From Usnea hakonensis (taxonomy: Eukaryota; Ascomycota; Lecanoromycetes; Lecanorales; Parmeliaceae): a stretch of DNA of 64,000 nt. Position numbers and translations under genes: made by a program. Under the pieces are notes generated by a model. That model was not told where the DNA came from, made no database searches, and worked only from the letters and a program-made list of their open reading frames with translations. The number at the start of each line of letters is the position of its first letter. Position 1 is the stretch's first letter. Where the stretch lies: assembly GCA_013423325.1 (NCBI GenBank), contig BLJB01000067.1, forward strand, positions 186,001 to 250,000, given 5' to 3'. Below are positions 1-10,713 of the stretch, in pieces.

Positions 1-29
1 CCACTGAATGCACTGACGGATTTTATCAG

Positions 30-2010
30 AACACAAATGTGGGACCTGTGCTACTGTGTTGTCATCGTAAGTTTAACCCTACACTTGTTCCAAAAGCAAA
101 GACTTATGTTTTCAGACCTCGGGCCAAGAAAACTTGTATTGGCAATCATGAGGAAGTTTGTTCCGCATATCATAAGACACTTCATTTCAAGAAAGCTAGT
201 CATCGATGTGCAGCGTAAGTATCTGGAATTCTAGACATGGGGAAGAGCTGTAATAACATCAGTCTAGTTGTATCATTTCTCGTGAAGCTCACGATAAGCG
301 GCACCTTGAGATTGCTAAAATTATTGCCGCCATTCGACGTCTTGAGGAAAGCTTCAGTACAGATAATCCACTACACGGCAACAAAAGGAAAGGCAGGAAG
401 AAAGACAAGTCAAAGCCAGATGATGATGTCCATGACAGTGAAGTCACTGAGCCAGAATCCAAATGGGACGGTACTTCAAGTACCCTCAATGATGAAAATG
501 ACGATGAGAAAGAAAGAAGTCCTAGCGCCCGGAAAGTAGAAAAGGCTGAACGAAAGGCAGCAAAAAATCAAGTCCTGTTTGATTACATTACCCCAGCGGA
601 GGTAGAAATGGTCAAAACAGCACTGCACCCTGAATCCGAGCAAGAAGGCCCAGCAGTCTCCAATGGTCAGGGACTAGCCAACAATCACATCATCGATGAA
701 AACATCGCCTTTAATCCACACACCGCCAAATGGAGTAAGCTCCGTCAAAGCATTTGTGCGAAGAAAGGTGCCAGAACCAACGACCACAAATCAAAGCTGA
801 CTATCTCTCAACATGACAATGAGGCCCTTGGCTCGATCTTTGCTGTCCTTGGAATTAGTACTAATCTTTTGAAAGCGAGCCGAGAACGCAAGTCTCTCGA
901 TACGAAGCTTCGTGCTGCTATCCTCGGCGATCTCGTGGCTTTCAAGAACGACCAAATCGAGACGATGCAGCGTATGGCAGGTTACTGGAGATATGTCAAC
1001 AAGCGCACGGTAAGATCCATTAGATCATTTTCTGTGCATTGCTGACTGGACAGTACAACGTAATGGTAAAAACCAATCAGCTCTGGGACTGGGCTACTGG
1101 GGAGAAATTGCCCGAGATCCAGGACGAGACCGACCTGGATGTTATCGAGGAGGAGGATGAGCATGGAGAAGCTGGCATCCTGGAAGCAGGGACACATGCT
1201 TTTGTTCCTGAGAATTGGGATGACCCTGATCCCGAGCTCTCCACGGATCAGACTGCGCTTACTTTCACTCCTCTCATCAAGAAAATGAACACCAGTGGGA
1301 CGGTAGCTGGTATAGTTACACAGCAGTCGCATGCAGACTGCGATGCGAAAGTGGATGAGGAGGTGCTGTCCTTGGATTCTGGACGCCTTTTTAGTCAGAC
1401 TAAGGGCTTCAAAGTCCGATCATCAACGTCCAGCAACGGAGACTCGGGCGAGCTCCAGAACGAGTCTGAAGACCACGCCCAGAAAGGCTCTGAGACCTCT
1501 TGCGGCAGTCCTACCCTTGGGAGTCCTCATTCACCCGTGTCTTCCAGCCCTCAAAGCCCATCCGAGAAAGGCTTCCAAGGCGTCAAAGATACTCGTGTCC
1601 TTGGAAAAGCAATCCACCAAGTCTCCCCGCCTGCCAAAGACACAGTGCGCACTTCTCAGCCCCTTGGAACCCTTCTGGCATCAGTAACCCAAGAAAAAGT
1701 CATCCCAGACCCCGTCAACCCCTTCGGTGTACTCAATCACGAAACCCCCGCTCCCTGCGAAGAAGTCGAGAAACCGGATCCACCCCCGGCCAAATCAGTC
1801 GTCAAAATCCCAGCCAAGCCCATCATCAAGACCCTGGCTATCCATGACGAGGGAAATGACTGGGAGACGGTCCAGCGACCAAAGGGGAAGAAGAAAGGAG
1901 GCGTGATGTCTGGCCCTGCGGTTGTGGGGGCGCCGAGGCAGCAAGTGGCCGTCAATGTTCGTGCCAGAAAGGGAAAGAGCTTTGCGGTCGTGGTTAAGAA
2001 GGGGCTTTGA
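30..2010 (+). CDS. uncharacterised cysteine-rich fungal protein, 5' end outside window
   Basis: I do not recognise this family. The model joins 30-66, 116-214, 268-1009 and 1054-2010, giving about 610 visible codons ending at a TGA. All three introns have GT..AG ends, and the last (44 bp) carries a CTGAC branch site. The first visible exon lies after a stop-containing stretch that looks like the end of another intron, so the start codon is to the left of the window. The N-terminal part has paired cysteines (HKCGTC, CIGNHEEVC, CAAC) that could bind zinc. A Lys/Asp/Glu-rich charged segment follows, then a conserved-looking helical block around WRYVNKRT-YNVMVKTNQLWDWATG, and a long low-complexity Ser/Pro tail ending in a basic KGKSFAVVVKKGL. 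A nuclear or RNA-associated role is possible but only inferred from composition. Confidence 0.65.
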
Positions 2011-2644
2011 AGGTCCAAGATAGATGTGTGATATGGGGCGATTAACCCTCCACGACATCTCTCGACAGCCTTTCCTCCTTTCTTTTACCAACAGATGTCG
2101 GACACTGTGAGCGACATATTCTTCAACTTATCCATACGACTTCTTTCCGCCCTTCATCTTCGGACTTCTACGGGCCCCTTTTTTTTCTTAGCTTTCCCTT
2201 TTACTGTCGGTAAATGGCCGAACCGATACGGAGTCTTCAGGGGTTCGACCTTCAACTATCCTTTTCTTCGGCAACACATGTTACAATGGCAGTGTGGTAG
2301 GAACTCTACCAGACAAGGCTGGACTCCGCTCTTGTTGGGCAGTCGTGTTTCAGAAGAGCCTAGATGTTTACGAGAAGAGTGGGCATTGCCCTTTACCTTT
2401 CGAGATGTTGTGGCGTGCTTCCTTTAAAAGCTATTCGTGCGCAGATGCATGCTTTGTACGGATGTTCTTGTAACTTTCGATTCTCATAACCCCCTTTTTT
2501 TTCAAGATAATACATGTTTTGTATGGCGGTAATTAGATTGAGGTAGTACATAAAAAAAAAATTCTAGGGAATTGTGCAAAGTAAATACGTGACATTATTG
2601 AGGTATCTGTATATACTGTATCTAAGGTGCCGCCACATCATCGA
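2011..2644. other. convergent 3' intergenic region
   Basis: This stretch lies between the 3' ends of two converging genes. It holds T-rich tracts and AATACAT-type elements suitable for 3' end formation. The 110-codon plus-strand reading frame at 2095-2427 has no recognisable features and is probably chance. Confidence 0.6.
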
Positions 2645-3874
2645 TTACACAAGAAACACAGGAATCTCGTCAACCCCTATCCCACCGCTAGACTTCTGCC
2701 TCTCCTTTTCCTCGCGCTCCCGTCGCGCTTTGAGCCGTTGTCGCACCTCTGCTAGAGATGAACGTGGTTCCCGGACCGGTTCGGGTTCATGAGGTGGGGA
2801 TGGATCTGGTGGGGTAGATCTCCGGAAAGGGGTTGAGGAGGGCGGATTTGAGAAGCGCGGTTTCGTTCCGTGGGACGACGGTTGAGGGAGTCTTGCTGGA
2901 GGCGGCGTTGGGAGGTCCTTCTTCGGCAATTGCTTGGATGGATCTCGGCTTGTTGCTGAGGGGTTGGCTTTGCTGGTTGTCGTTGTTGTTGTTGTGGGTC
3001 GGGGCGGTATGCGAGCGGGCGGACGAGAGGGGAGACGGGAGGGGGCATCGAGGTCGTCATCGTCTGTGTCTGATGTAGAATTGTTGGCCGCTTGAGCGAG
3101 ACTGGATTTTGAGACGCCACCGGTAGGTTGCGAGGGGCGTTTCTCGGGCTTTGAATACCCAGCGGCTGCTCGGGTGTGCGATACCACTCCCTGCAGACCT
3201 GTCAAGCCTGTAAGAGGCTTCCTCGGAGTCATATGGATGAAGTGCTGCAACTGAGTCCCTTGCCAGGGATCATCTTGCCGGTCTTCCTCAAAGTCGCTGT
3301 CACTTTCGTCCGACGGGCCTTTCGCTCGTTTTGGACCTTTGATGCTCTCTAAGGCGTCCTTGATTTTCACCTGCCTTGCTTCGGATTCCTTGTTTTTGCG
3401 GGTTTCTTCGCGCATGGTGGTGTCCAAAGCGACGGGTCGAGATATGTTGTTGATGGTAGATGCGTTTCGTTCCTTGGCAGCATTCCTCAGACGTATGTAC
3501 TCCGCGTGATGGAGGTGTTTGGTGAACGTTTGTGCGATGGCGTGGAACTCGTCTTCGACCATGATGTAGATGTCGTCTGCTGAGAGGCCGGGGCGCATGA
3601 ATTCTTCGGTGGGAGGTTGCGGTGGAGGCGATGTGGAGGGCGTTCGCTCTAGTAGGAGGGTCAGTGGACGTTCTGTATGGGAAATCTGACAGGGCTTACC
3701 AGCAGCGGGGACCGCTGGTCTCTTGGGCTTCGCTACAGCGCGAGGGTTGAGGTTGTTGTCAGGGTCGGAATCAGATTGGGGATCCAGCATTCGCTGTCGT
3801 TTGGCGGGCTTTGGTCGTGCGGAGTGGAGGGTGGTAGCTGTCCCGTTCTTTAGCCAGGGCAGCGTTCTGGCCAT
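2645..3874 (-). CDS. fungal-specific basic, low-complexity protein
   Basis: Open frame of 409 codons from an ATG at 3874. It starts MARTLPWL, is rich in Lys/Arg/Pro/Ser, and has a short ordered segment near residues 95-135 (ADDIYIMVEDEFHAIAQTF) followed by an acidic patch (DESDSDFEEDRQDD). The C-terminus is a long Pro/Ser/Thr region, then a basic helix (RQRLKARREREEKERQ). A strong intron signature lies at 3649-3699 (GTAAGC donor, CACTGAC branch, CTACTAG acceptor). It is 51 nt, a multiple of three without a stop, so both spliced (392 aa) and retained (409 aa) forms are readable. Composition suggests a nuclear protein; no function is assigned. It is divergently transcribed from the DCS1 homologue. 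Confidence 0.7.
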   Translation of the reverse strand: MARTLPWLKNGTATTLHSARPKPAKRQRMLDPQSDSDPDNNLNPRAVAKPKRPAVPAAGKPCQISHTERPLTLLLERTPSTSPPPQPPTEEFMRPGLSADDIYIMVEDEFHAIAQTFTKHLHHAEYIRLRNAAKERNASTINNISRPVALDTTMREETRKNKESEARQVKIKDALESIKGPKRAKGPSDESDSDFEEDRQDDPWQGTQLQHFIHMTPRKPLTGLTGLQGVVSHTRAAAGYSKPEKRPSQPTGGVSKSSLAQAANNSTSDTDDDDLDAPSRLPSRPPARIPPRPTTTTTTTSKANPSATSRDPSKQLPKKDLPTPPPARLPQPSSHGTKPRFSNPPSSTPFRRSTPPDPSPPHEPEPVREPRSSLAEVRQRLKARREREEKERQKSSGGIGVDEIPVFLV

Positions 3875-4123
3875 AATTGTAGATGCTCTAGACTGGTGAA
3901 GGGGAGGAGGGCCGAGTAGAGGATGAATGAAGCTTCAATAGGTAGACAATAGAGCACCTCGGCAGGATAATTTCTTATCGATAAGCATCAAAGAAAAAGT
4001 GGATGCAATCATGCAAGGAGCTTCCTTCACATGTTGAGCGAGGACAGCAATCCTTTACTCATCACCTTCGCCCAAGGGAGCTGTAGCAAATTGAGTGTGT
4101 CAAGAGGGAACATCACTACTGTC
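3875..4123. promoter_or_regulatory. divergent promoter region
   Basis: These 249 bp separate the start codons of the minus-strand basic protein and the plus-strand DCS1 homologue, so they must contain both promoters. No TATA box is evident. An AATTTCTTATCGATAAG stretch near 3969-3985 contains a near-palindrome. Confidence 0.55.
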
Positions 4124-5192
4124 ATGGAAGCGCCAACCGCTGTTGAGCTGATTCGACACTTCCATTTGGATAAACTTCTCAATCAAGGTTGTCTCTACTT
4201 GTCCCTTTGACTGCAGAAGTTCCTTTGGCTGACAGAATGCCACTTAGATCAAGGTGGCCGTCGTATTACTTTACTTGGTACAATTGATGGCTCCTCAGCG
4301 CTGCTTACTGCGGAAAGAGCAGCATTTCCCAGCGATGTCAATACGCTAGAAGCATTCCATGCTGCTATCACAGAGATTGAGAATCTAGGTGAAAATGATA
4401 TCTATCGATGGTATCTTGCGTCCTCAGGGACAACGAAAGACGCTCCTGCGGATCTCAAGATCAACCTCATCGTTCCGTGCACAGACAAGCACATCAAGAA
4501 ATATTCCCCACAGACTGTCCGCATGGTCACTGAGACTTCTGCAATCTACCAGCAGCATGTAAGACCGTACATGCAGCGAATGAGGGACGAAGGCCGTTTG
4601 AACTGGGTCTTCAACATTATTGAAGGGCGGAAGGAGCAGGAGGACATTCTGCTCCGAGACCCAGGACAGGATTCTTCTCGAGAGGAAGCCTTCCTCCTCG
4701 CACCCGATCTCAACTGGGACAGAAAAACACTCAAGAGCCTACATCTACTCGCGTTAGTGGAGAGACGAGATTTGTGGAGCTTGCGAGATCTGAAAAAAAG
4801 CCATGTGCGTTGGTTGAAGCACATGAGGGAGAGGATCTTAAGCGCTACAGTGGAGCTGTACCCGGAGCTTGAAGAAGATATGCTGAAGCTTTATGTCCAT
4901 TGTATTATCATCCTGGCTAACACCTCTTGCATTGTGCCGCTGACCAAACGCAGACCAGCCCACTTACTACCACTTCCACATTCACGTCGTCCACGTCATG
5001 TGCGAAGCCACAAGCACACAAGCTGTCGGCAAAGCTTTTGGCCTCGAAAATATCATCTCGCAACTGGAGACCATGGCTGGTGGTCCAGAAGCCAGCATGG
5101 CAGACGTCAGTCTCTCGTATTACCTAGGTGATGCAAGTGATCTTTGGAGAGATGTCTTCCTGCCTCTGAAAGAGAGCAAGGGAAACTCCTAA
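4124..5192 (+). CDS. DCS1: scavenger mRNA-decapping enzyme (DcpS/Dcs1)
   Basis: Hydrolyses the m7G cap left after 3'-5' mRNA decay, acting in nucleus and cytoplasm as a HIT-family pyrophosphatase. The model joins 4124-4187, 4248-4901 and 4954-5192 (318 aa). The frame closes exactly and restores the family signature across the second junction. The HIT motif reads HFHIHVV at residues about 246-252, with the nucleophile-type histidines in place. Upstream are the typical NDIYRWYLA, LNWVFNIIEGRKEQE and LLPDLNWD-like blocks (here LAPDLNWDRKTL). The second intron is standard; the first has a weak GTTGTC donor but a good CTGAC branch and TAG acceptor. Length fits fungal members. It shares a short divergent promoter with the gene at 2645-3874. 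Confidence 0.92.
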
Positions 5193-5830
5193 GCGAAAGG
5201 GGCGGCGGAGTATCCCAGATATTGGGATTATTCTGTGATCTCAGAATATACTGCTCACTGCAGTAACGTTGGGGTTCATACTTCGAACGCCAGAAAACTC
5301 CAAAAGGAGTCTAGTGTCACAAAGGCACTGGGAAATCCCATCATCTCATCGCCAGCCCAAGGGGCAGGTGGTTAGATTTGAGATGTTGAAAGGAGAAAAC
5401 TCAGGGGGAAACGCTTGGGTCAAGGGCTGAAAGCCTTGCGAGTGCGGTTCCTGGGGGCTATGACAACAATTGAGGCTGTCGAGGCAAGCTTCCCGAACAC
5501 CACTGTGACTATCTTAACATGGTTTTTCCAAGCGCCTGCTTTGTTATTGAGCGTGACTGTAACCATCTTAACATGGCTTTTCCCAGCGCTTAGTTTGTCA
5601 TTGTGACCATCTCAACATGGTTTATAGCTTATGAGTAAAGGGTCTTGAATTATATTGTCCTAGCCACCAAGCCTTTCATGTGCAGAATGATGAAGCAGCT
5701 AAGCCTTTCGTTAATGATTGAAACAACACCGTTTCCCCCAAACACCTTGTCTAAATATAAGTCCAACTCCCAAAGACCCAAGCACAATCGCACACCTCAA
5801 CCATTCTCCCTTGAACCTGACTGACCACCC
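5193..5830. other. convergent intergenic region with degenerate tandem repeat
   Basis: No convincing gene. The region separates the DCS1 3' end from the 3' end of the large minus-strand gene. It contains a three-unit degenerate repeat (listed separately) and A/T-rich stretches near 5640-5770. Confidence 0.55.
5505..5624. repeat. degenerate ~49-bp tandem repeat, about 2.5 units
   Basis: Three units begin at 5505, 5553 and 5603. Each starts GTGAC and contains ATCTTAACATGG or ATCTCAACATGG. The first two also share a TTTTCC-AGCGC and a TTTGT-ATT block. No coding potential is obvious. Confidence 0.7.
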
Positions 5831-8800
5831 TCACCAAATACCCTCGTCATGTAAACTCACCGGACCATGTAGTTGAGCAGATAATGGAGTATCGTCTTCT
5901 CGACCCGTACCATAATGCCGCCTAACCCTCTCATCCCTCAACAAATCCTCGCCACCCGAAACGGGAGTGTCCTCGAGAGTAGCCTCCCCCACGGAAGCCG
6001 CAGTTCCAAACGACGTGGCGATGGGCTGAACGTACGGCCGGGGGACCCGCTTTGCTGTAGTACCCTGAGACGTTTTGCTCCCGAGCAACGTCCACTCGGT
6101 ACTCGCCATCGATGGCGGAGCGAGCGTCTGTTTTTCTTGGCGGTCTGCTTCTGCGGGGCTTTCGTTGCTGGTGGCGTCCAAGCTCTGGGCTTTATCCTCG
6201 AAGATGTCCTTGCGGGATTCTTCGGATATGGACTCTTCCTGGGGCTGGTAGTTGGGTACTTGGTCGATGTTGGGTTGCGGGTTGTCATGGAGTGAAAATC
6301 CGCTGACGCGGGAGGGTCTGCGTGGGGTTTGGGGCTGGGAGTGCGTATCTTTGCGCTGTTTTCCGGTAGAGCGCTCTTTGTGGTTGGGTGAGTGGAATCG
6401 ACATATGGGCCTATCGGTGTCTGCTGGGTTGCTCCACGCATCGTCGAAGAAAGTCAATGTGTCATCGGTGCTTGATGGTGAATATTCATCCCCGGCGTCC
6501 ACCTCCGTGCTTCGGTTTGCTGTTGTTAGCTTGGCTTTACTGATCCGGCTAAATCTCTGGGGTGGAAATTGCTGTATCACGGCAGTGTCCGGATGATCTA
6601 TTTTGTTTATAGCTTTAATGCATTGCTCGATCCTTCCACTCGAAATCCCGTAGAGATCGGCACAGCGTCGGGAATCTACGAAGTCTTGCTTTGCCATGCT
6701 GAATTCGCGGTGATGGTAGGCAGCTATGCCGCGGTAGAAATAACACCTCGCGGTCAAAGGAGGATATCGAAGTCTCTCGGCGGCAGCGGCGGCACGATTG
6801 GCCTGTGTGTACATTCCGGGGATATCGTCTAGGAGGAAGCTGCATCGTGCGCGCTTGATCATGATGTGGACTTGTGTTTCAAGGAGAACCAACTGAGGGT
6901 CCGTATGTATGGGTCGTTGTTGGTCCCCAAATTCATCAAATATCTCCATTGATTCCATCCTCTTGAGGGCAAGCTTGTCTAGTCTTTGCTGTTGCGTAGT
7001 CGGCGGAGGCCTCGGGGCTGCCCAGGCCCTTTTTAGTTCGAGTTTGAATCTGGCTTCTTTTTCCTCAAGGATGTTTTGTAGTCGGAAGTTGGCACTGTGA
7101 AGCTCAAAGATATTGCTCGCGGCTTGGTGGACTTCCTCTTCGTTCACCCTCTTACTGGCGTCCTGTAAATTTTCCGAGTTGATCTGATCCTCTTCGTCCC
7201 CTTGGATCTGGAATGACAAGTTAGATGCCGGCATGGGTCTTGAAAGTTGAGAAACACTTACGGGAGGCAGCAGAAGAGAATCCTCGCTGTTATCACTTGA
7301 CGTGCGCTGATGGTTGGAGAGAGGCTGCAACGGGAATTCGGCTTTATATTTAGCAAACATCTTCATGATCTCCATGTTGGCCGTAGGAGTGCCAGGGCCC
7401 TCGTCTTCAAATGCTGGCTGCTCATCCTAGAGCTATGGATTAGACGACGAGGAAGTCACCTGGAGCAAGGGAGACGTACACTCTTAATTGGAGAGATAAT
7501 AATAGAATCCGTTAGACTAGCCGGACTGCTCAAATGGTCAGGACTGATTGATATGGATTTACTAGGTCTTTCAAGGATAGCTCTAAAATTTCCGGCCAGT
7601 GGCACATCGCTATTGAGCCAAGCTTCCGTATCGAGGTGTTCCTGGATCTGGTCCCGGGCGGAATTTGTTTCAACGGTGATGCTCTCCGGCCCTGGTGATT
7701 GAGAGCTCGAATCAGGACCTTTGATACGGTCATTCCAAGGAGAAAGGGATCGCGAGACAGCGCTTGCGTTCTCTATGATGCCAGGAGAATTGGACCGTAA
7801 GTCGTGATCTTTGGTCATCATCGTCTCAGGGAGACTATGTGGATCGTGACTTTCGACAAATTCAGTCTCAAAAAGCTTAAGTCGTTCATCATCATGTTTA
7901 CTTTCCACAATTCTGGGGAAAGGGGCAGTCTCGGTTGTGTCTTGAGTTTTATCGGCATCTGGGTCGATTTGCCCTTCAACAGGGCCGTGGATGGGGCCTG
8001 CGTCAAGGAGGGTGGGCCCGGATCCTACTGCTTGGGATTGCGAGTCAATGTCTTTAAGCTCATTGCTGTAGGAAGAAAGAGGAGTCTTGGACAATGTTTC
8101 AGTCTCTCCAGATTTCCTACCTATGTTTGACCTAGCCTCATTCCTGTGATTACTTGTCTCATCGGAGTCTGAGATTTTTGGAAACAAAACGTCATTGCTC
8201 AGGTTTTTGTTCACTGGAGTCTTCATCACAACTTGGTCGATATCAGAAATCGCATTTCCAGAAGCTGGATATCGCATCGTTGACTTAGAATTGCTGAACT
8301 GATCTTTTGTATCAAGTGGTTGTATGTTGAATCCCTCGGCATTTTCTTTCAAATGGGTTTCCTCTTCCATCTCCCTGTTAGTCGCTTCTCCCGCCAGTCC
8401 CAACTTTCTGGTCTCAGCTTCAGTTTGGGACTCTACCTCCGTGGAGTCATTGCCATCGATGTCCTGGGATGGAACATTCCCAGAATCGTCACGCGTTCCA
8501 GAAGTATTTTCGGCGAATTCCCTGAATTTAGCTTGCGTTTTTTCAAAAGGGTACCCGCCTTCCGTAGCAGAAGCAGTGTCGTCCCTCGCGCTGGCAGAAT
8601 TTGTAGAATCATGCCTTCTAGTGGGAATGGAACTCCATGACTCTCCGTCCTGTGTATTTTGGGACGTCTGGGAAGAGGTCCTGCTGCGTACTCGAGAGAA
8701 CCCATGTTTCCATCTGGCATCCCGTACTTCTTTCTGTGATCCTTGAGAGTTTAGGGAAAAGGTTCTACTACGCACTTCACTGATCTCATGTCTCTGTATG

Positions 8801-8886
8801 GCATCCGGTAGTTCTTCATTTGAACCCCTGGAGTTTTGGGATAAAGCTCTCCTCCGCAATGGATGAGTGAGTGTGCCCCGTCGCAT
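5831..8886 (-). CDS. large low-complexity protein with coiled coil and TPR-like region
   Basis: Uncharacterised. The model joins 8886-7480, 7426-7262 and 7207-5831, giving 982 aa. The first intron (53 nt, GTACGT donor) is needed to connect two reading frames. The second (54 nt, GTAAGT donor, CTAAC branch, CAG acceptor) is frame-neutral and stop-free. Residues 14-69 hold two 28-residue repeats ending RSR, with a third decaying copy after them. A Ser/Asp/Glu-rich disordered stretch runs to about residue 520. A predicted coiled coil follows at about 553-590, then a helical TPR-like block at about 635-720 that includes FYRGIAAYHHREFSMAKQDF. The C-terminal third is again low complexity. The same coiled-coil plus TPR-like layout occurs in the next gene, suggesting old tandem duplication. 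Function is not inferred. Confidence 0.75.
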
Positions 8887-9260
8887 GACTCACAATCAGC
8901 AGCAAGTTGATCCTACGCCTCACATTCTTTATTTTCGGTGTGTTGTAATCCTTAGAATTGCCGCTATGTAAGAAGATAGATTAGTGAGAAAGGGGTGTAT
9001 GGCATCCTGGGTCGTAGCCATGCGAACAAAGACCAATCGAAGGATTGACCAACGGTTTCCGCAAGCGAAGTCACGCTTAGAGCAGATTCGAATATAATCA
9101 TTGGAACAAAGAAAATTTACAAGCGAGGAAAGACAAAATGAAAGCTGTAAGCTCGATCTCGCTTTAACTATAGACAATCCCAGAACGCTTCCAATTGCGA
9201 CAAACTTCAAGAACAATTTTTCAAGACAATCGAAATGAGATCCTACTTTACCCATGCTTT
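8887..9260. other. intergenic region between two tandem minus-strand genes
   Basis: It should contain the promoter of the 982-aa gene and the 3' UTR of the gene upstream. A 108-codon minus-strand frame crosses it (8929-9255), but the product is unlike a folded protein, so I do not call it. Confidence 0.5.
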
Positions 9261-10088
9261 CTAGACATTCCTTACAAATTCATCTAGCTTTGAGTCGCAA
9301 TAGAACTTAAAGCCTGCGGAAACAGATCGCTTTGAATGACCTTCGGGCAACTCTCGAAGGATCCCTTCCGCTTTTTTGCGGAAATCCTTGGTGAGGGCAG
9401 ACGACGCCACGACAAAGCACCACCTGGCATTAGCGAATTCCCCCAGGTAATGATAGCAAAGTGCTCGATGAAATTGACCCTTTGCGGCCAACTCTTGCAA
9501 GCCAAGATCTACGGCGATGGTGACCGCTTCCTCGGCGCTAGCTAGCGCTTGCTGAAGGTTTGTACCTGTTGATTGTAGAATCGCCGAGTATAGGAGCCTA
9601 GATTGAATGACGTGGTGAGGTCCCAAGTCTTCCCGATTGATCATGGCTGGTATCTGGCTCAAAGCTTTTTGGAGCCAGCCGTTTGCCCAAGCTTTTTCGA
9701 TAGGGGCGAGCAGAGGATAATCCGAAGAGCACTGCCAGGTTCCTATCCAGCTGGTCGTTGGGGCAACGGTCACCGTTGGCTTTGGTTTGCGGACCTGAAG
9801 TTCCAATAGCGTCCCTGAGAGTAATCGGTCATACTCCAGATTTTGGTTTTCGAGTTCAATAATTGCTGACTTGGCGTGCATGAGCTCCACCCTGAGTTGA
9901 TCTCGCTCGCTGATGATTTGCTGCAAATTTGCTTTAATCTCTGAGTTGGTAAAAGCTGTCGCCATGGTCTTCTGTACGTGTTTTCGTGTATTTTTCTCGA
10001 GCCAAACTGATTGGAGATGTGCTTGTGCCGAAAGGGGTAGATGTGAGAAAGCCACAGGATGGGGGATGTTGTTGGGATAGGATGGCAT
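9261..10088 (-). CDS. coiled-coil plus TPR-like protein
   Basis: Single-exon frame of 275 codons. The ATG at 10088 gives the longest product; an alternative ATG at residue 42 (MATAFTNSE) would start just before the coiled coil. Residues about 48-98 form a Leu/Gln/Glu-rich coiled coil. A Trp-containing linker (TSWIGTWQC) follows, then helical TPR-like repeats at about 162-242 including FHRALCYHYLGEFANARWCF. This block matches the spacing of aromatic, Ala and Gly positions in the TPR-like block of the neighbouring 982-aa protein. The family is unknown to me; TPR folds usually mediate protein contacts, so a scaffold role is inference only. It lies tandem to its presumed paralogue and divergent from RPO41. 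Confidence 0.75.
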   Translation of the reverse strand: MPSYPNNIPHPVAFSHLPLSAQAHLQSVWLEKNTRKHVQKTMATAFTNSEIKANLQQIISERDQLRVELMHAKSAIIELENQNLEYDRLLSGTLLELQVRKPKPTVTVAPTTSWIGTWQCSSDYPLLAPIEKAWANGWLQKALSQIPAMINREDLGPHHVIQSRLLYSAILQSTGTNLQQALASAEEAVTIAVDLGLQELAAKGQFHRALCYHYLGEFANARWCFVVASSALTKDFRKKAEGILRELPEGHSKRSVSAGFKFYCDSKLDEFVRNV

Positions 10089-10713
10089 GATACAGAGCGA
10101 TGAATGGATTTTATAACAAGATCTTCAAATCTCAACAAAGGACAAGACAATGTTACGGCTGAAGATTGTTCTCCATAATCGCATAGTAAGATAAAGCGAG
10201 TTGTGCTTTAGACAATTGATTTACCTTTTATCCCAAGCCAACAATTGTGGCACAAACTTTGCGTGACGCTTTGTGTGGAGAGGAGAGAAACAAAGAGCTT
10301 CAAGCCGGACTGCATTGAGCGTACCGACATACTCGACTATTTGTTGCTCCTGTAGAATAGTAAAACTAGTGGAAACGCATCGCCCGCAAGTACTTCGAAT
10401 CTCCATCGAGCTTCTACTACAGCGTCTTTCTTGCTTATGGGAAAGGTAAGGTAGAGTGTGTGAGTGTGTGAGTGTTCAAGGTAAGTAAGGTAAACGAACC
10501 TTGGTGTTATAGTCTAACACACATGAGGCTAGCGCAAACTCAAGATCCTTGTAGAAAAAAAATATCGAACTTACCTATTTGGACCGTAGGTATTTAGGGA
10601 CGAAGCACGCGAGGGTTAGGAGATCCTTTCCTCAACGTCAACCTCTGTATACAACTTAGGTGGCAATCACAACAAGCCTGATCAGTTAACTTGGATATGC
10701 AACATTTTGAAGT
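10089..10713. promoter_or_regulatory. divergent promoter region upstream of RPO41
   Basis: These 625 bp separate two divergent start codons. They contain a GTGTGAGTG simple repeat passing into GGTAAGTAAGGTAAAC (about 10453-10493). No clear TATA box was found near RPO41. Confidence 0.5.

Noticed and set aside
2095..2427. 110-codon plus-strand frame after the first gene
   Set aside because: It lies in the 3' region of convergent genes and its product has no protein-like pattern.
8929..9255. 108-codon minus-strand frame between the TPR-like genes
   Set aside because: Composition is unlike a folded protein, with no splice link to the neighbouring exons.
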